Part shown: positions 31,956 to 41,597 of the stretch, piece by piece
How positions within the stretch are numbered: position 1 is the first letter of the stretch
Layout: the number at the start of each line of letters is the position of its first letter
Source: JAAXKN01 sp050258815
Lineage (GTDB): Bacteria; Bacteroidota; Ignavibacteria; Ignavibacteriales; SURF-24
Direction: 5' to 3'
DNA length: 64,000 nt
Assembly: GCA_050258815.1 (NCBI GenBank)
Contig: JBLMZM010000361.1
Span: forward strand, 1-64,000
The notes under the pieces: generated by a model
Told to the model about the DNA's origin: nothing
What the model saw: only the letters and a program-made list of their open reading frames with translations
Databases searched by the model: none
Made by a program: the position numbers and the translations under genes

Positions 31956-33890
31956 ATGAAAATTAAAAGGATAAAGGACTGGAGTATATTTTCCAAGATC
32001 CTTAGTTTCAGCGTCTTGTTTTCTGTGTGTCTGGCAGTTGCCTTTGAACTGTACTTTCTTCCGAAGATAGAAGAAAACATCTATTATAATAAAAAAGACG
32101 GTTTAAAAAATGTGCTGGATGCCACCTGCTCAATACTGGAAAATCTGCAGAATAAGGTGGATAAGGGTGAACTGACACTGGATTCGGCTAAAGCCATAGC
32201 ATTTAATACCATTCAGAATACGAAATTCCATGAGAAGGATTACCTTTTTGTAAATGATCTCGATGGATATTGCAGGGTATCGCGCAATTCAGCCAATGTG
32301 GGCAAATTTGTGGGCAATGATCATGACGACAAGGGTAATTACACGCACAAGATCTGGAGCCAGATATGTGAGGAAAAGGGAAGCGGCTCTGCCATATTCT
32401 ACTATAAAAAAGAAGAAGGAATGGTCTCGAAACTCTATTGTTTTGAACTTTTCCGTCCCTGGCGCTGGGTTATTATCAATGGGATGCTTATAAAGGATAT
32501 TCAGGTTGAAGTATCTGCAATCAGAACTGATTTTAATATTGCACTCGGACTCATGACGCTTCTGTTTTTAATAGCAGGTTATTTCTCTGCCAGGAATATT
32601 TCCAAACCGATCAAGCTCCTGGCGCAGGGGGCTGAAAAGGTATCCCACGGTGATTACAGTGTTTCTATTGACATCAGCACGCGCAATGAAACTGGCAACC
32701 TGGCTGAAACGTTTAATCTGATGGTAGGAAATATAAGCAGGCTCATTGAGCAGTTTAAGCAGAAAAACGAAGAAGCTGAGTCGGCAGCTTTGCAGGCCAG
32801 GAAGGCAAAAGCAGTTGCCGAAGAACAGAGCAAGTACCTGGAAGAAAGCACAAATAAAATGCTGCAGGCCATTGAAAGACTCTCCGGGGGGGATCTCACG
32901 GTTTCTCTTAAGGCTGAGAGGAATGACGACGTGGGCAGACTTTTTAACGGCTTCAACAAGGCCATCAGCCAAATACGCCAGATGTTCGAGAATATTATGG
33001 AAGCCGTCTCAGCAACTGCAAGTGCCAGCAATGAGATTTCCTCAAGTACCGAGGAAATGGCGGCAGGAGCCAGCCAGCAGAGCATGCAGGCAGGTGAAGT
33101 TGCCGGAGCAGTGGAAGAGATGACAAGGACAATATTTGCAAATACAGAAAATGCCCGGATTGCGGCCGAATCTGCAAAGGAAAATGGGAAAAACGCCAAA
33201 CAGGGCGGAAATATAGTAATTGAGACCATAAACGGCATGAACAGGATTGCTGAGGTCGTTCTCAGTGCTGCCACTACGGTTGAACAACTGGGTGCCAGCA
33301 GCAACCAGATCGGAGAGATCATACAGGTAATTGATGACATTGCCGACCAGACCAACTTGCTTGCACTAAATGCTGCAATTGAAGCAGCCAGAGCAGGCGA
33401 ACAGGGCCGCGGCTTTGCCGTTGTGGCAGATGAGGTGCGCAAGCTTGCCGAACGTACTACCAAGGCAACGAAAGAAATTGCAGACATGATCAAAAAGATA
33501 CAGAATGACACGATCCTCGCAGTAAATTCCATTAAGCAGGGTACCAATGAGGTGGAGAAGGGAAAACATCTGGCAGAAAAAGCTGGTGAATCACTGAGTG
33601 AGATAATCCAGGGTACTGAAAAAGGAGCCGAATTGATCAAACAACTGGCTGAAGCCAGCGAACAGCAGGCAAGCACCAGTGAGGAGATGAGTAAAAATAT
33701 TGAAGGCATCAGCACAACAATACAGCAGTCTTCTTCCGGCATCAGGGAAATTGCCAGGGCTTCGGAGGATTTAAACCGCCTTACGGTTAACCTGCAGGAA
33801 CTGATATCCAGATTTAAGATCGCCGAAAAAACAGGCATTAAAGCTGCCTCAGATTATCAGGCAGGAATCAGAAAGCATATAAATGTATAA
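31956..33890 (+). CDS. methyl-accepting chemotaxis protein with a Cache sensor
   Basis: A 644-residue receptor. Two membrane helices (about 15-32 and 190-212) enclose a periplasmic sCache_2-type sensor (FHEKDYLFVNDLDGYCRVS). After the second helix come a HAMP domain (NISKPIKLLAQGAEKVSHGD), a coiled coil, a second HAMP-like stretch (RLSGGDLTVSLKAERNDDVG) and the signalling hairpin IADQTNLLALNAAIEAARAG with its tip EQGRGFAVVADEVRKLAERT. The whole signalling domain is intact. This means the cell has a chemotaxis or similar Che system; CheA and CheW genes are not in this window. Sensors of this kind bind small organic acids or similar ligands. Confidence 0.92.
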   Translation: MKIKRIKDWSIFSKILSFSVLFSVCLAVAFELYFLPKIEENIYYNKKDGLKNVLDATCSILENLQNKVDKGELTLDSAKAIAFNTIQNTKFHEKDYLFVNDLDGYCRVSRNSANVGKFVGNDHDDKGNYTHKIWSQICEEKGSGSAIFYYKKEEGMVSKLYCFELFRPWRWVIINGMLIKDIQVEVSAIRTDFNIALGLMTLLFLIAGYFSARNISKPIKLLAQGAEKVSHGDYSVSIDISTRNETGNLAETFNLMVGNISRLIEQFKQKNEEAESAALQARKAKAVAEEQSKYLEESTNKMLQAIERLSGGDLTVSLKAERNDDVGRLFNGFNKAISQIRQMFENIMEAVSATASASNEISSSTEEMAAGASQQSMQAGEVAGAVEEMTRTIFANTENARIAAESAKENGKNAKQGGNIVIETINGMNRIAEVVLSAATTVEQLGASSNQIGEIIQVIDDIADQTNLLALNAAIEAARAGEQGRGFAVVADEVRKLAERTTKATKEIADMIKKIQNDTILAVNSIKQGTNEVEKGKHLAEKAGESLSEIIQGTEKGAELIKQLAEASEQQASTSEEMSKNIEGISTTIQQSSSGIREIARASEDLNRLTVNLQELISRFKIAEKTGIKAASDYQAGIRKHINV

Positions 33891-33954
33891 CTGAGAGAGA
33901 GTATTGGTAAGTACTGAAGTCAGCAGAGTTTTATTAAGGTACACTGTTAAAAAC

Positions 33955-33989
33955 AAAGGCTGCGTTAAACAAATAACGCAGCCTTTTTT
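33955..33989 (+). terminator. terminator of the chemoreceptor gene
   Basis: AAAGGCTGCGTT/AACGCAGCCTTT with a small loop, followed by a T-run. A clear intrinsic terminator; it may also end the opposite symporter gene. Confidence 0.85.
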
Positions 33990-34016
33990 ATTATCCTTTA
34001 ATTAGCACCGGGGTAT

Positions 34017-35795
34017 CTAGCCGCCCAGGGTTTCCCAGCCGCGCTTATTCATGTTGATATAAATAACCGTACCGAAAATAATACCAACCACCAGGAATAT
34101 AACACCCATTACCGGGTCTCCAAGCAGTATCTTGCCGACACCAAAGAGAATGGCGTAAATCATTACGACGCCGCTGATCCAGTTCATAAGGTTAAACAAC
34201 CCATCCTTCTGTGGAATGATATCCGTTGCCTGCTTGGCTATTGGTGTCCAGAAGGTTGCATTCGGACGTACCCTGCGGTAAAATGAAAGAAGAATGCTGT
34301 TGGGTTCCGGACTGGTCAAAAATGTAACTGCCAGCCAGACCGTAGTTGTTACGCCAACAGTGATCAGGAGCAGGTAAGCAAAGTCATTCGGGTTGTCCTC
34401 GCTCAGGTTAAAACCGAACTGAAGCACCAGTGAGGTAACGAAAGCCGCAGCCATTGCAGAAATTTCGCTCCATGCGTTAATCCTCCACCAGAACCAGCGC
34501 AGTATGTAAACAAGTCCCGTTCCGGCCCCGAGTGCCATCAGGAACTTCCATGCCCCGGCGATGGAATCCATATAGAATGTGACTACAGCAGAAAGAATCA
34601 TCAGAACCATAGTAACAACCTGTGAAAACTTCACGTAGTGCTTTTCGGATTTTTTTGGTATATATCTTCTGTATACGTCATTTACCAGGTAGCTGGCACC
34701 CCAGTTAAGCTGGGTTCCGATAGTAGACATATAAGCCGCAGCAAATGCCGCAAGCATGAGTCCGCGGAAGTAAGCGGGCAGATCTGCCATAAGAATGCGG
34801 ATGTAGCCAGATTCCGGATCCTTAATAAAGGCAGGATCATTATAGTAACGGGCAACAGCCACCAGTGCAACGATGATCCACGGCCAGGGGCGCAGGGCAT
34901 AATGAGCCACATTGAACCATAAAGTTGCCAGAAGTGAATGCTTTTCGTTCTTTGCGCAGAAAATTCTTTGTGCTACGTAACCGCCGCCGCCGGGTTCAGC
35001 TCCGGGATACCAGGATGCCCACCAGTTGACGGCAATAAAAACAAAAAACGTTATGAGCGGCATCCACGTTGAATTCAGGTCCGGCACCAGTGAAAGAATA
35101 GAGCTGGACGGGTCGCGCTGCTGGTCAATTGTGTGCAGTTTTGTAATGAGTGAACTCATACCGCCCGAAGCGCTTACGGCATAAACGGCAAGCAGTATAA
35201 CCATACCCATTTTAAGCACAAACTGAAATAAATCTGTCCACAGTACCCCCCACAGTCCTGAGAGTGTGGATATGGAAGCCGTGATGAACATAATAACAAT
35301 TGCAAATATAAGTGCTTCGATTTTGGAAATGCCGAGTACGGACATCATGATTTTTACAATTGCAAGGTTTACCCATCCCATGATTATAAGGTTAATGGGG
35401 AGTCCTAAGTAAATAGCACGGAATATACGCAGGAAAGCCGCAGGTTTTCCGCTGTAGCGGATCTCTGCGAACTCCACGTCTGTAAGCACACCGGCACGGC
35501 GCCAGAGCTTGGCATAGAAAAATACGGTCAAAATTCCGCTGAAAACCATGCTCCACCAGATCCAGTTGCCAGCAATACCGTTTTTGGCAACGAGTCCGGT
35601 AACAACAAGAGGAGTATCAGCGGCAAACGTGGTGGCAACCATCGAGGTTCCGGCCAGCCACCAACTGACGTTTCTGCCGGAAATGAAGAAGTCGCTCACG
35701 CTTTGAGTGGCCCTCTTGCGAAGATAAAGAGCCACACCTAAGTTAAACAGGAAGTATAATGCAATGACTATCCAGTCAACAATATTAAGCTGCAT
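34017..35795 (-). CDS. sodium:solute symporter
   Basis: A 592-residue protein with about 13 to 14 membrane helices and the SSS-family start (VDWIVIALYFLFNLGVALYL, SVSDFFISGRNVSWWLAG). MVATTFAADTP matches the sodium-binding helix-1 region, and ISTLSGLWGVLWTDLFQF the conserved helix-5 loop. The central loop with GAEPGGGGYVAQRIF is typical for the family. It uses the sodium gradient to import a solute such as a sugar, amino acid or nucleoside; the substrate cannot be determined. It stands alone with its start near a promoter-length upstream region (35796-36024) that has no gene. Confidence 0.9.
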   Translation of the reverse strand: MQLNIVDWIVIALYFLFNLGVALYLRKRATQSVSDFFISGRNVSWWLAGTSMVATTFAADTPLVVTGLVAKNGIAGNWIWWSMVFSGILTVFFYAKLWRRAGVLTDVEFAEIRYSGKPAAFLRIFRAIYLGLPINLIIMGWVNLAIVKIMMSVLGISKIEALIFAIVIMFITASISTLSGLWGVLWTDLFQFVLKMGMVILLAVYAVSASGGMSSLITKLHTIDQQRDPSSSILSLVPDLNSTWMPLITFFVFIAVNWWASWYPGAEPGGGGYVAQRIFCAKNEKHSLLATLWFNVAHYALRPWPWIIVALVAVARYYNDPAFIKDPESGYIRILMADLPAYFRGLMLAAFAAAYMSTIGTQLNWGASYLVNDVYRRYIPKKSEKHYVKFSQVVTMVLMILSAVVTFYMDSIAGAWKFLMALGAGTGLVYILRWFWWRINAWSEISAMAAAFVTSLVLQFGFNLSEDNPNDFAYLLLITVGVTTTVWLAVTFLTSPEPNSILLSFYRRVRPNATFWTPIAKQATDIIPQKDGLFNLMNWISGVVMIYAILFGVGKILLGDPVMGVIFLVVGIIFGTVIYINMNKRGWETLGG

Positions 35796-36024
35796 TTAAG
35801 AGTCTCCAGTTTTAGTTATTTAACAAATCAGTAAATCTTTAAAAACAAACAGATAATCAGATCCTAATGTTTCGAGTGCAAAGTTAAATAATTATATAGA
35901 ATAAACAAAAACAGGTAATGCCATTAAAAGCAAAAGATTTTTATAAAAAAAGATCTTGACATTAAGCTTTGTAAGCTATTGAAGCAGCTTCCCGGATGCA
36001 CACAACTCCAATGAGTAATTGAGC

Positions 36025-37086
36025 CTATTTCTTAATAAAGTCAGAGGCTTTTACCCGGGGGGCCATGTATCTTCGCCAGTATTTTGTAAGAGATGAAAAC
36101 GTAAAGAAATTGTTTATTGCGCGGTTTTGAATTATCCGGTACAGGAGTCTGTAGGCTACAAAAAAGAATAAAATCTGAAAACTCCAGCCCGCCAGGTCAA
36201 ATATAATAGAATAGAGAAAACCCCTGCCGGGAAAAATTGTGCTGGTAAGAACTGCCGTAATCCATAATGAATATGGTATAAAGGAGAGTATAATAAAGGA
36301 AATTATTACGAAACCGTGTGCTGCCTGGATGGATTTTTTTGGACAAATATTCATGCAGCGCATACAGCTCTCGCACCTGAATGACCAGTAGGGGCGGCCG
36401 TTGATGATGTGTACGGCCTGAACGGGGCATTTTTCCTCGCACAGCCTGCAGTCATTGCAAGTGCTGGAAGCAATAAAGGTTTTAGCAAGTATGAAGCGCC
36501 CAAATAGTGAGTATGCTACCGCAATTGGAACTAATGCTAAGTCAACTGGCAGCCAGAATAGACCCCTGCAGGTCCGTTTACCCTCCAGGATTTTCCCGGC
36601 AAAACTATCCACGATACCCTTGCATCTGTTAATAATGAGGCTGATGGTTTTGGTGTTTAAGCCCGGGTGGAGTGAAATCCAGCTTGAGGGCATATCCAGC
36701 GGCTGCAGGCCTTTTATCTTAAAGCCTTTAAGGAAAAGTATCAGCATAGGCAGCAAAAGAGCCATACCGCTCAGTCCCGGTGTAAACCACCTGCCAATTT
36801 TAAGACCGCCCCTGGTATTGAGAAGAAATGCGTCTGTGGCCTTTGTGCTGTGAAGATTTAACATGAATCTGAGCATAATCCAGGGCAGACTAAAGCCGTG
36901 TGTAGGATAGAGAAATCCGGTAATTGTGGCCTCAGCTGTCTGCTTCAGAGGCGGTTTATCCAGTCTGTCGACTGGAATCATCTGCACTTTGATGCCCCTT
37001 GTCTCTGCCTGAGCCGTGATCCACCTTGCGGCCGTAAGGGCGTTACCCGTTCCGCTGAAATAATATATGATAAGGTTTCTATACAT
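36025..37086 (-). CDS. flavodoxin + 2[4Fe-4S] ferredoxin protein with membrane helices
   Basis: A 353-residue protein. Residues 1-150 are flavodoxin-like (IIYYFSGTGNALTAARW binds FMN phosphate). Two ferredoxin motifs follow at about 210-260: CNDCRLCEEKCP and CESCMRCMNICP, giving two 4Fe-4S clusters. Two or three hydrophobic segments lie near 175-200 and after the clusters (GFVIISFIILSFIPYSLWI), so it is membrane-bound, unlike the usual soluble EFR1-type proteins. It is expected to pass electrons between flavin and iron-sulfur centres; no partner is adjacent. The frame starts with TTG at 37104; ATG 37086 is preferred because the flavin motif begins right after it. Confidence 0.82.
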   Translation of the reverse strand: MYRNLIIYYFSGTGNALTAARWITAQAETRGIKVQMIPVDRLDKPPLKQTAEATITGFLYPTHGFSLPWIMLRFMLNLHSTKATDAFLLNTRGGLKIGRWFTPGLSGMALLLPMLILFLKGFKIKGLQPLDMPSSWISLHPGLNTKTISLIINRCKGIVDSFAGKILEGKRTCRGLFWLPVDLALVPIAVAYSLFGRFILAKTFIASSTCNDCRLCEEKCPVQAVHIINGRPYWSFRCESCMRCMNICPKKSIQAAHGFVIISFIILSFIPYSLWITAVLTSTIFPGRGFLYSIIFDLAGWSFQILFFFVAYRLLYRIIQNRAINNFFTFSSLTKYWRRYMAPRVKASDFIKK

Positions 37087-37185
37087 ACTATGGGTCTGAA
37101 ACAATGGATGAAAACCATGATTGCAATTTATATAATCCAGTGCTTAAGGGCAAAGTCAATCCTGATCCGTGCGCAACACTAAGCC

Positions 37186-38223
37186 TCAGTACCCCGGAGG
37201 ATATATTATATCCTGAACAGACAAATAGCCGAATGACTGAAGGTAACTTTTATCAAATTGCATGTAATTACTTAAAGTAGCCATTGAACCGAAAATTCCA
37301 ATGCCACCGGAAATGTTTGAATAATAGGTTTCATCCAGGCGTATGGAATATTTATCACTTAAGCCACTTGTACTTGAATAGTATTTGGAAAGGGCATCAT
37401 CATATTCCATCAGCTGAAAAGTTAAATTATCTACATAATAATTCTCTTTATTTGCGTCTCCGTCAGATAAATGCGTAAGGACAGAATCAAAACATGCAAA
37501 TCTGAATGAAAGTGATTCGTCGGTTGTAAATTGCGGAGAATAAACGGGTATATATCCGTTATCTTTTTTTATGTAATCGAGGGGCATGGGCTTTGAATAT
37601 GATTTGTAAATTATCTTTCCATTTACAATTTCCTTTTTTACATAATTTACAGAGAGCCTGGGGAAGTAAACGTGTCTCTCACGCACCTGTTTTCCCCAGT
37701 CTATGTTAATGTATCCGATATCCCACAATATTTTGTATATCTTATTAGTGATGCCATGCGGAAAATTATAGGAAAATCCCGGATTCGGGTAGATGGGAAT
37801 CCTGGTCTCTGCCGAAAGCGTTCTGCCGTCAGGAAGCGTAGCCGCGATTTTTACCCTTTCATTGTTGCCGGGAGCCAGTATGCAAAAATAATAACTCTGA
37901 GGTATGTGGCCCGGATCGCTATTGATTATAGTCGTATCCTTCATCGGGTATTCGATATTGTTTTTAATCAGCACAACCTTTGCCCCGGCTATGGACGGGT
38001 CATTGCTGTTAAGATTTGGATTATACCCGTTTACATCGTAAGAACGGCTGATTACCACCCTCTGCATTAATTTAGTAGGGGCTCCCAGGGTGTAGGACGA
38101 TCTAATGACGCTAAAGAGAATATATGTATCTTTTAACGGGGCTTTGGGATTGAAATCCTCCTCGCATGAAATCCCCAGTAATGCAGCGGCTAATATGGAT
38201 GCAAATATTAATATTCTTTTCAT
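37186..38223 (-). CDS. DUF4249 lipoprotein
   Basis: A 345-residue protein with a lipoprotein signal (LLGISCEED; Cys20). It belongs to the DUF4249 family, with several beta-rich segments (KVVLIKNNIEYPM, RVKIAATLPDGRTLSAETR). In Bacteroidota it is nearly always found right beside a TonB-dependent receptor, as here (overlap of four bases, same strand), and is thought to help bind or hand over the substrate at the cell surface. The substrate is unknown. It follows the receptor gene and is translated with it. Confidence 0.85.
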   Translation of the reverse strand: MKRILIFASILAAALLGISCEEDFNPKAPLKDTYILFSVIRSSYTLGAPTKLMQRVVISRSYDVNGYNPNLNSNDPSIAGAKVVLIKNNIEYPMKDTTIINSDPGHIPQSYYFCILAPGNNERVKIAATLPDGRTLSAETRIPIYPNPGFSYNFPHGITNKIYKILWDIGYINIDWGKQVRERHVYFPRLSVNYVKKEIVNGKIIYKSYSKPMPLDYIKKDNGYIPVYSPQFTTDESLSFRFACFDSVLTHLSDGDANKENYYVDNLTFQLMEYDDALSKYYSSTSGLSDKYSIRLDETYYSNISGGIGIFGSMATLSNYMQFDKSYLQSFGYLSVQDIIYPPGY

Positions 38224-40463
38224 AGTTCGGCTTTGATTGAAAATGATGGTAAAAATGGAAGCATATATACTTTCCTGCCTGTGTCACGGTCCAGATAAAA
38301 AATATTTTTTCTGTCGTAGACGTTCAGGGCGCTTACGCTGGTCTCGAAATTAAAGGGACCTATGGAAAAATTCTTGGTAATGCCAAGGTCAAGCCTGTGA
38401 TAGTAAGGCAGGCGCTTAATATTATCCCTTTCCCACATTGTAATTGCCTTGTAGGCCTGCAGCTCATAGCCCGTAAGCCAGGGGTTCTGTATCTGCATCG
38501 TATTATAGAAGCCCGAGATGGGATAAAAGGGCATGCCTGAATTAAATGTCCAGGTAACATTGAAGTACCACTCAGCACCCAGGTTCAGGTTGGCTAGAAT
38601 ATTTGCCGAGTGCCGCACATCATAGCGGGGGAAGTATCTTCCCTTGTCGCCAATTTTATATGACCAGCTCAGTGTATAGGACGCTTTCATGAACAGGCTG
38701 GCCGACTGATATTTGAGGAGCGATTCCAGGCCATAGGATTCACCCTCCACATTAATATAGTCGGGATCTGTGGGCATAAACTTCTTTCTGTTTATTTCTG
38801 TCAGATTAGTCAGCGATTTATAGTATGTTTCCATTTCAAGGGAAAAATTTTCATTCAGGTACGTTTCTAGTCCGGCACTCAGTTGAGTAGCCTCGGCTGC
38901 TGCTACATTATCGGGGATGATTGTCCATGGTTCAAAAATAGAGATCAGTTCTGTCTCATCAGAGAGCGTTGTAATTTCCTGTGAATGCCTGCTGACTGAA
39001 GCCTTCAGCGACAGCAGGGGATTTGGCCTGTAGGTAATACTCAGGCGCGGTTCAAGCAAAAAGGGTCTCAGCTTTGCAATTGAAATGAAATTTACCCTCA
39101 TGCCGAGATTCAGGCCTATGGTTTCATACCTGTAAAACTTATAATTACAGTAGCCGCTCATTTCGTGTCCCTGCTTACTGAATTCTGTACGCATCAGATA
39201 AGTATTTTCCATATTCAGTTTTGTACTCAGATACTTATTTATAAGGCCGAATGCCAGTTCATCCTTGCTGTCATATATGTATGTGAAATTCCAGTTGGTA
39301 GATAAGTCGCGGACTTTATTATCCCGGCTCTTGGTCTTGCTGAGGTTTGGGAGGACTTCCGCCTGAAAAGTACTCGATGAGAATGAAATGAATGAATAAA
39401 GCGGGCTTGCCCAAATCTGGTACCAGTTAAGGCCTATAATATTATTAGTAAGATTATAGTCTGCCCTGTCGGGGTCGTTGTTATTAATCCTGTCACCCGT
39501 AAAAAAACCGTGTAATACAAATTTCCCGTTTTTCAGCAGGGAGGGATCTGCAAAGTTTACTTTATAGGAGAGGTCATAAAAATCAAACGGTGCATCCTGG
39601 CCATTAAGGTATTTATTGAGGACTTTTGTGTAGTAGCTTTTTCTGCCTGTAAAAAGGAATGAGCCCCAGGGTATCGGGCCCTCGAAGGAAGCCTTTCCGG
39701 AGAGCAGCCCGGCAGTAGCAGTTGTCCTGAAGTTATTCCTGTTGCCGTCCTTTGTTACAACATTCAGCACGGAGGAGAGTCTTTCTCCAAATTCAGGTCC
39801 GAATCCTCCCTTATAGAATTCAGCCATTGAGATCATGTCGGGATCAATAACGCTGTAGATGCCGAGTGCATGGAAAGGATTATAAATTATTACATCATTT
39901 AATATGACCAGGTTCTGGTTGCTTGTGCCGCCCCTGACATAATATCTGGCCGTAACGTCCCCTGTTGCACTTACTCCGGGAGCTGTCTGCAAAACCTTGA
40001 ATATGTCAGCTTCAAATCCCCCGGGAAGCGATGTTATATCGCCTGTGGAAATCTTATCCAGTCCCAGGTCCGTCTCGTTGACGCGGACCGATTTTTCTCC
40101 TATAACAGACACCTCCCGCATTCTTATAGAAGTAGGCACCAGTTTAATATCCAGCTGAAAGATTCCATTTCCGGTAATGGCAACCTGCTGCTCTCTGGTC
40201 TGGAATCCGATGTAAGATACGACCACTGTATAGCTGCCCGCAGGAATTGAGGGTATGAAATAGTAGCCTCTGTTATTGGTAGTTGTGCCAAGGGTGGTTC
40301 CTTTCAGGAAAACGCTGGCATAGCCTATAACCTCACCGCTAGTTGAGTCGGTTACAAAACCCCTGAGTTTTCCTTTCTCAATGGCAAAAGTAGTGGTGGA
40401 ACCAAAGGCGGAGATTATTATAATTAAGAGAATGAGAGGAGAAAACAGACGAAGTAATTTCAT
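38220..40463 (-). CDS. TonB-dependent receptor with a carboxypeptidase-regulatory-like N-domain
   Basis: A 747-residue outer-membrane protein: signal peptide (1-27), a small beta-sandwich (about 33-115; RGFVTDSTSGEVIGYASVFL ... TVVVSYIGFQTRE) typical of receptors in this phylum, a plug domain (115-240, with RYYVRGGTSNQNLVILNDV) and a 22-stranded barrel up to the C-terminal aromatic end (PSFSIKAEL). It imports a bound nutrient using energy from TonB. The size is smaller than SusC proteins, so it belongs to the shorter receptors paired with DUF4249. It is the first gene of the two-gene unit. Confidence 0.88.
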   Translation of the reverse strand: MKLLRLFSPLILLIIIISAFGSTTTFAIEKGKLRGFVTDSTSGEVIGYASVFLKGTTLGTTTNNRGYYFIPSIPAGSYTVVVSYIGFQTREQQVAITGNGIFQLDIKLVPTSIRMREVSVIGEKSVRVNETDLGLDKISTGDITSLPGGFEADIFKVLQTAPGVSATGDVTARYYVRGGTSNQNLVILNDVIIYNPFHALGIYSVIDPDMISMAEFYKGGFGPEFGERLSSVLNVVTKDGNRNNFRTTATAGLLSGKASFEGPIPWGSFLFTGRKSYYTKVLNKYLNGQDAPFDFYDLSYKVNFADPSLLKNGKFVLHGFFTGDRINNNDPDRADYNLTNNIIGLNWYQIWASPLYSFISFSSSTFQAEVLPNLSKTKSRDNKVRDLSTNWNFTYIYDSKDELAFGLINKYLSTKLNMENTYLMRTEFSKQGHEMSGYCNYKFYRYETIGLNLGMRVNFISIAKLRPFLLEPRLSITYRPNPLLSLKASVSRHSQEITTLSDETELISIFEPWTIIPDNVAAAEATQLSAGLETYLNENFSLEMETYYKSLTNLTEINRKKFMPTDPDYINVEGESYGLESLLKYQSASLFMKASYTLSWSYKIGDKGRYFPRYDVRHSANILANLNLGAEWYFNVTWTFNSGMPFYPISGFYNTMQIQNPWLTGYELQAYKAITMWERDNIKRLPYYHRLDLGITKNFSIGPFNFETSVSALNVYDRKNIFYLDRDTGRKVYMLPFLPSFSIKAEL

Positions 40464-40635
40464 TATTGAATCCGATATTAAAATGGTTCTGCCTGAGAAT
40501 TATTACCGAACAGGAACAACGCTTACCAGATCTTGAATGAACGCATGGGGATAAAAGCCAACGGAGAAGTTAGGGAATCTGGAATAAAATAGCAACAGTA
40601 CAGGAGACTGATGTCCAGTTTTTTATACGGCGCAA

Positions 40636-40651
40636 GTACAATTGATTGTAC
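40636..40651. promoter_or_regulatory. inverted repeat GTACAAT-TG-ATTGTAC
   Basis: Perfect 16-base palindrome in the 298-base divergent spacer (40464-40761) between the TonB receptor gene and the lipoprotein gene. It may control either. The rest of the spacer holds no gene. Confidence 0.45.
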
Positions 40652-40761
40652 AATTATGGAATGAAATCCCTCCTCAAAGAGGAATTATATTAAAATACGC
40701 TGCCTGGTAACGGGGCATGGATTTTGCTCTCAATACGTAAAAAATCAACTACGGGGGGAAA

Positions 40762-41517
40762 ATGCCTGTCAAATTAAAACGATCTATTTTATTATGCATT
40801 ATCTTATTATCCTTCCTGCAGTTTAATTGCGGGAAAACGCCGGTCTACAGGGTAGTACCCGTGGGTCAGCTTTCAGAATGGGATTTTGGCCGTGAGGTCG
40901 TAAGCAGTCAGGACAGCCTGGGTAAAGTCACTTTAAGTTTTGAAGCAGTCAGGGATAACTACTACGTTTTTTATCTGAATTATCAGAACTTTGGGCACAA
41001 TTCCGTTTTGCTGGATCCGGCAGAGATATATTATACCAGTTACAGGGACAGTATAGACGGGAATCTTTCGGCCTCCGGCAGGGGGGCGAGGATTAGCGCA
41101 GTAGATCCGGAGCTGACGCTGCTTGGAATTGAAAGAAGAAAGAACGATCTCGAAGCTTCTGAAGGCACCAGGCTTGGGGTCAATGCTGTAGTTGGGACAA
41201 TAGACCTGGTTGCAGCCATTGCTACAATTGGTAAGAAGCGGTCCAGCGAGGAGGTAAAGAAGGAGGAGAATGAAAGGGAGCAAAGAAGGATTTCGGAGGC
41301 AAACGCAAGGATAGAATACGAGAACAATATGGCAAAGATGAGCAATGAAAAAGATTACTGGCAGAACGAAGTGCTGCGGAAAGTTACCGTGCATCCAGAT
41401 GAAAAAGAGGGGGGATACTTTCATCTGCCAATAAATAAAAAAGCCGGACTTTTAAGGCTTGTGGTGCCGGTGGACAGTTCTCTTTATTACTTTGACTACA
41501 GGCAGCTTAAACTATAG
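40762..41517 (+). CDS. hypothetical lipoprotein with a helical insert
   Basis: A 251-residue protein. Signal peptide ending LQFNCGKTP (Cys23) marks a lipoprotein. Residues 35-110 look like a beta-rich domain (YVFYLNYQNFGHNSVLLDP); residues 155-205 form a charged coiled coil with EVKKEENEREQRRISEANAR; the end is again beta-rich (LLRLVVPVDSSLYYFDYR). The family is not recognised. GGGGGG lies before the ATG. It is alone and followed by a terminator shared with the lyase gene on the other strand. Confidence 0.65.
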   Translation: MPVKLKRSILLCIILLSFLQFNCGKTPVYRVVPVGQLSEWDFGREVVSSQDSLGKVTLSFEAVRDNYYVFYLNYQNFGHNSVLLDPAEIYYTSYRDSIDGNLSASGRGARISAVDPELTLLGIERRKNDLEASEGTRLGVNAVVGTIDLVAAIATIGKKRSSEEVKKEENEREQRRISEANARIEYENNMAKMSNEKDYWQNEVLRKVTVHPDEKEGGYFHLPINKKAGLLRLVVPVDSSLYYFDYRQLKL

Positions 41518-41552
41518 CAGTCTCCAGCTGAGGCTTGAGCAAAGCATAAATA

Positions 41553-41587
41553 AAAGGGTAACACCTGAGGTTTCGGGGTTACCCTTT
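41553..41587. terminator. two-way terminator
   Basis: AAAGGGTAAC/GTTACCCTTT with a 15-base loop, between convergent genes (lipoprotein and lyase). Clean ten-base stem with A and T runs on both sides. Confidence 0.75.
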
Positions 41588-41597
41588 CCCGGAATAA

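Noticed and set aside
32654..33838. 394-codon open frame opposite the chemoreceptor
   Set aside because: A well-supported receptor gene covers the same bases; the antisense frame is rich in Ser/Ala/Leu as expected for a mirror of coiled-coil coding sequence.
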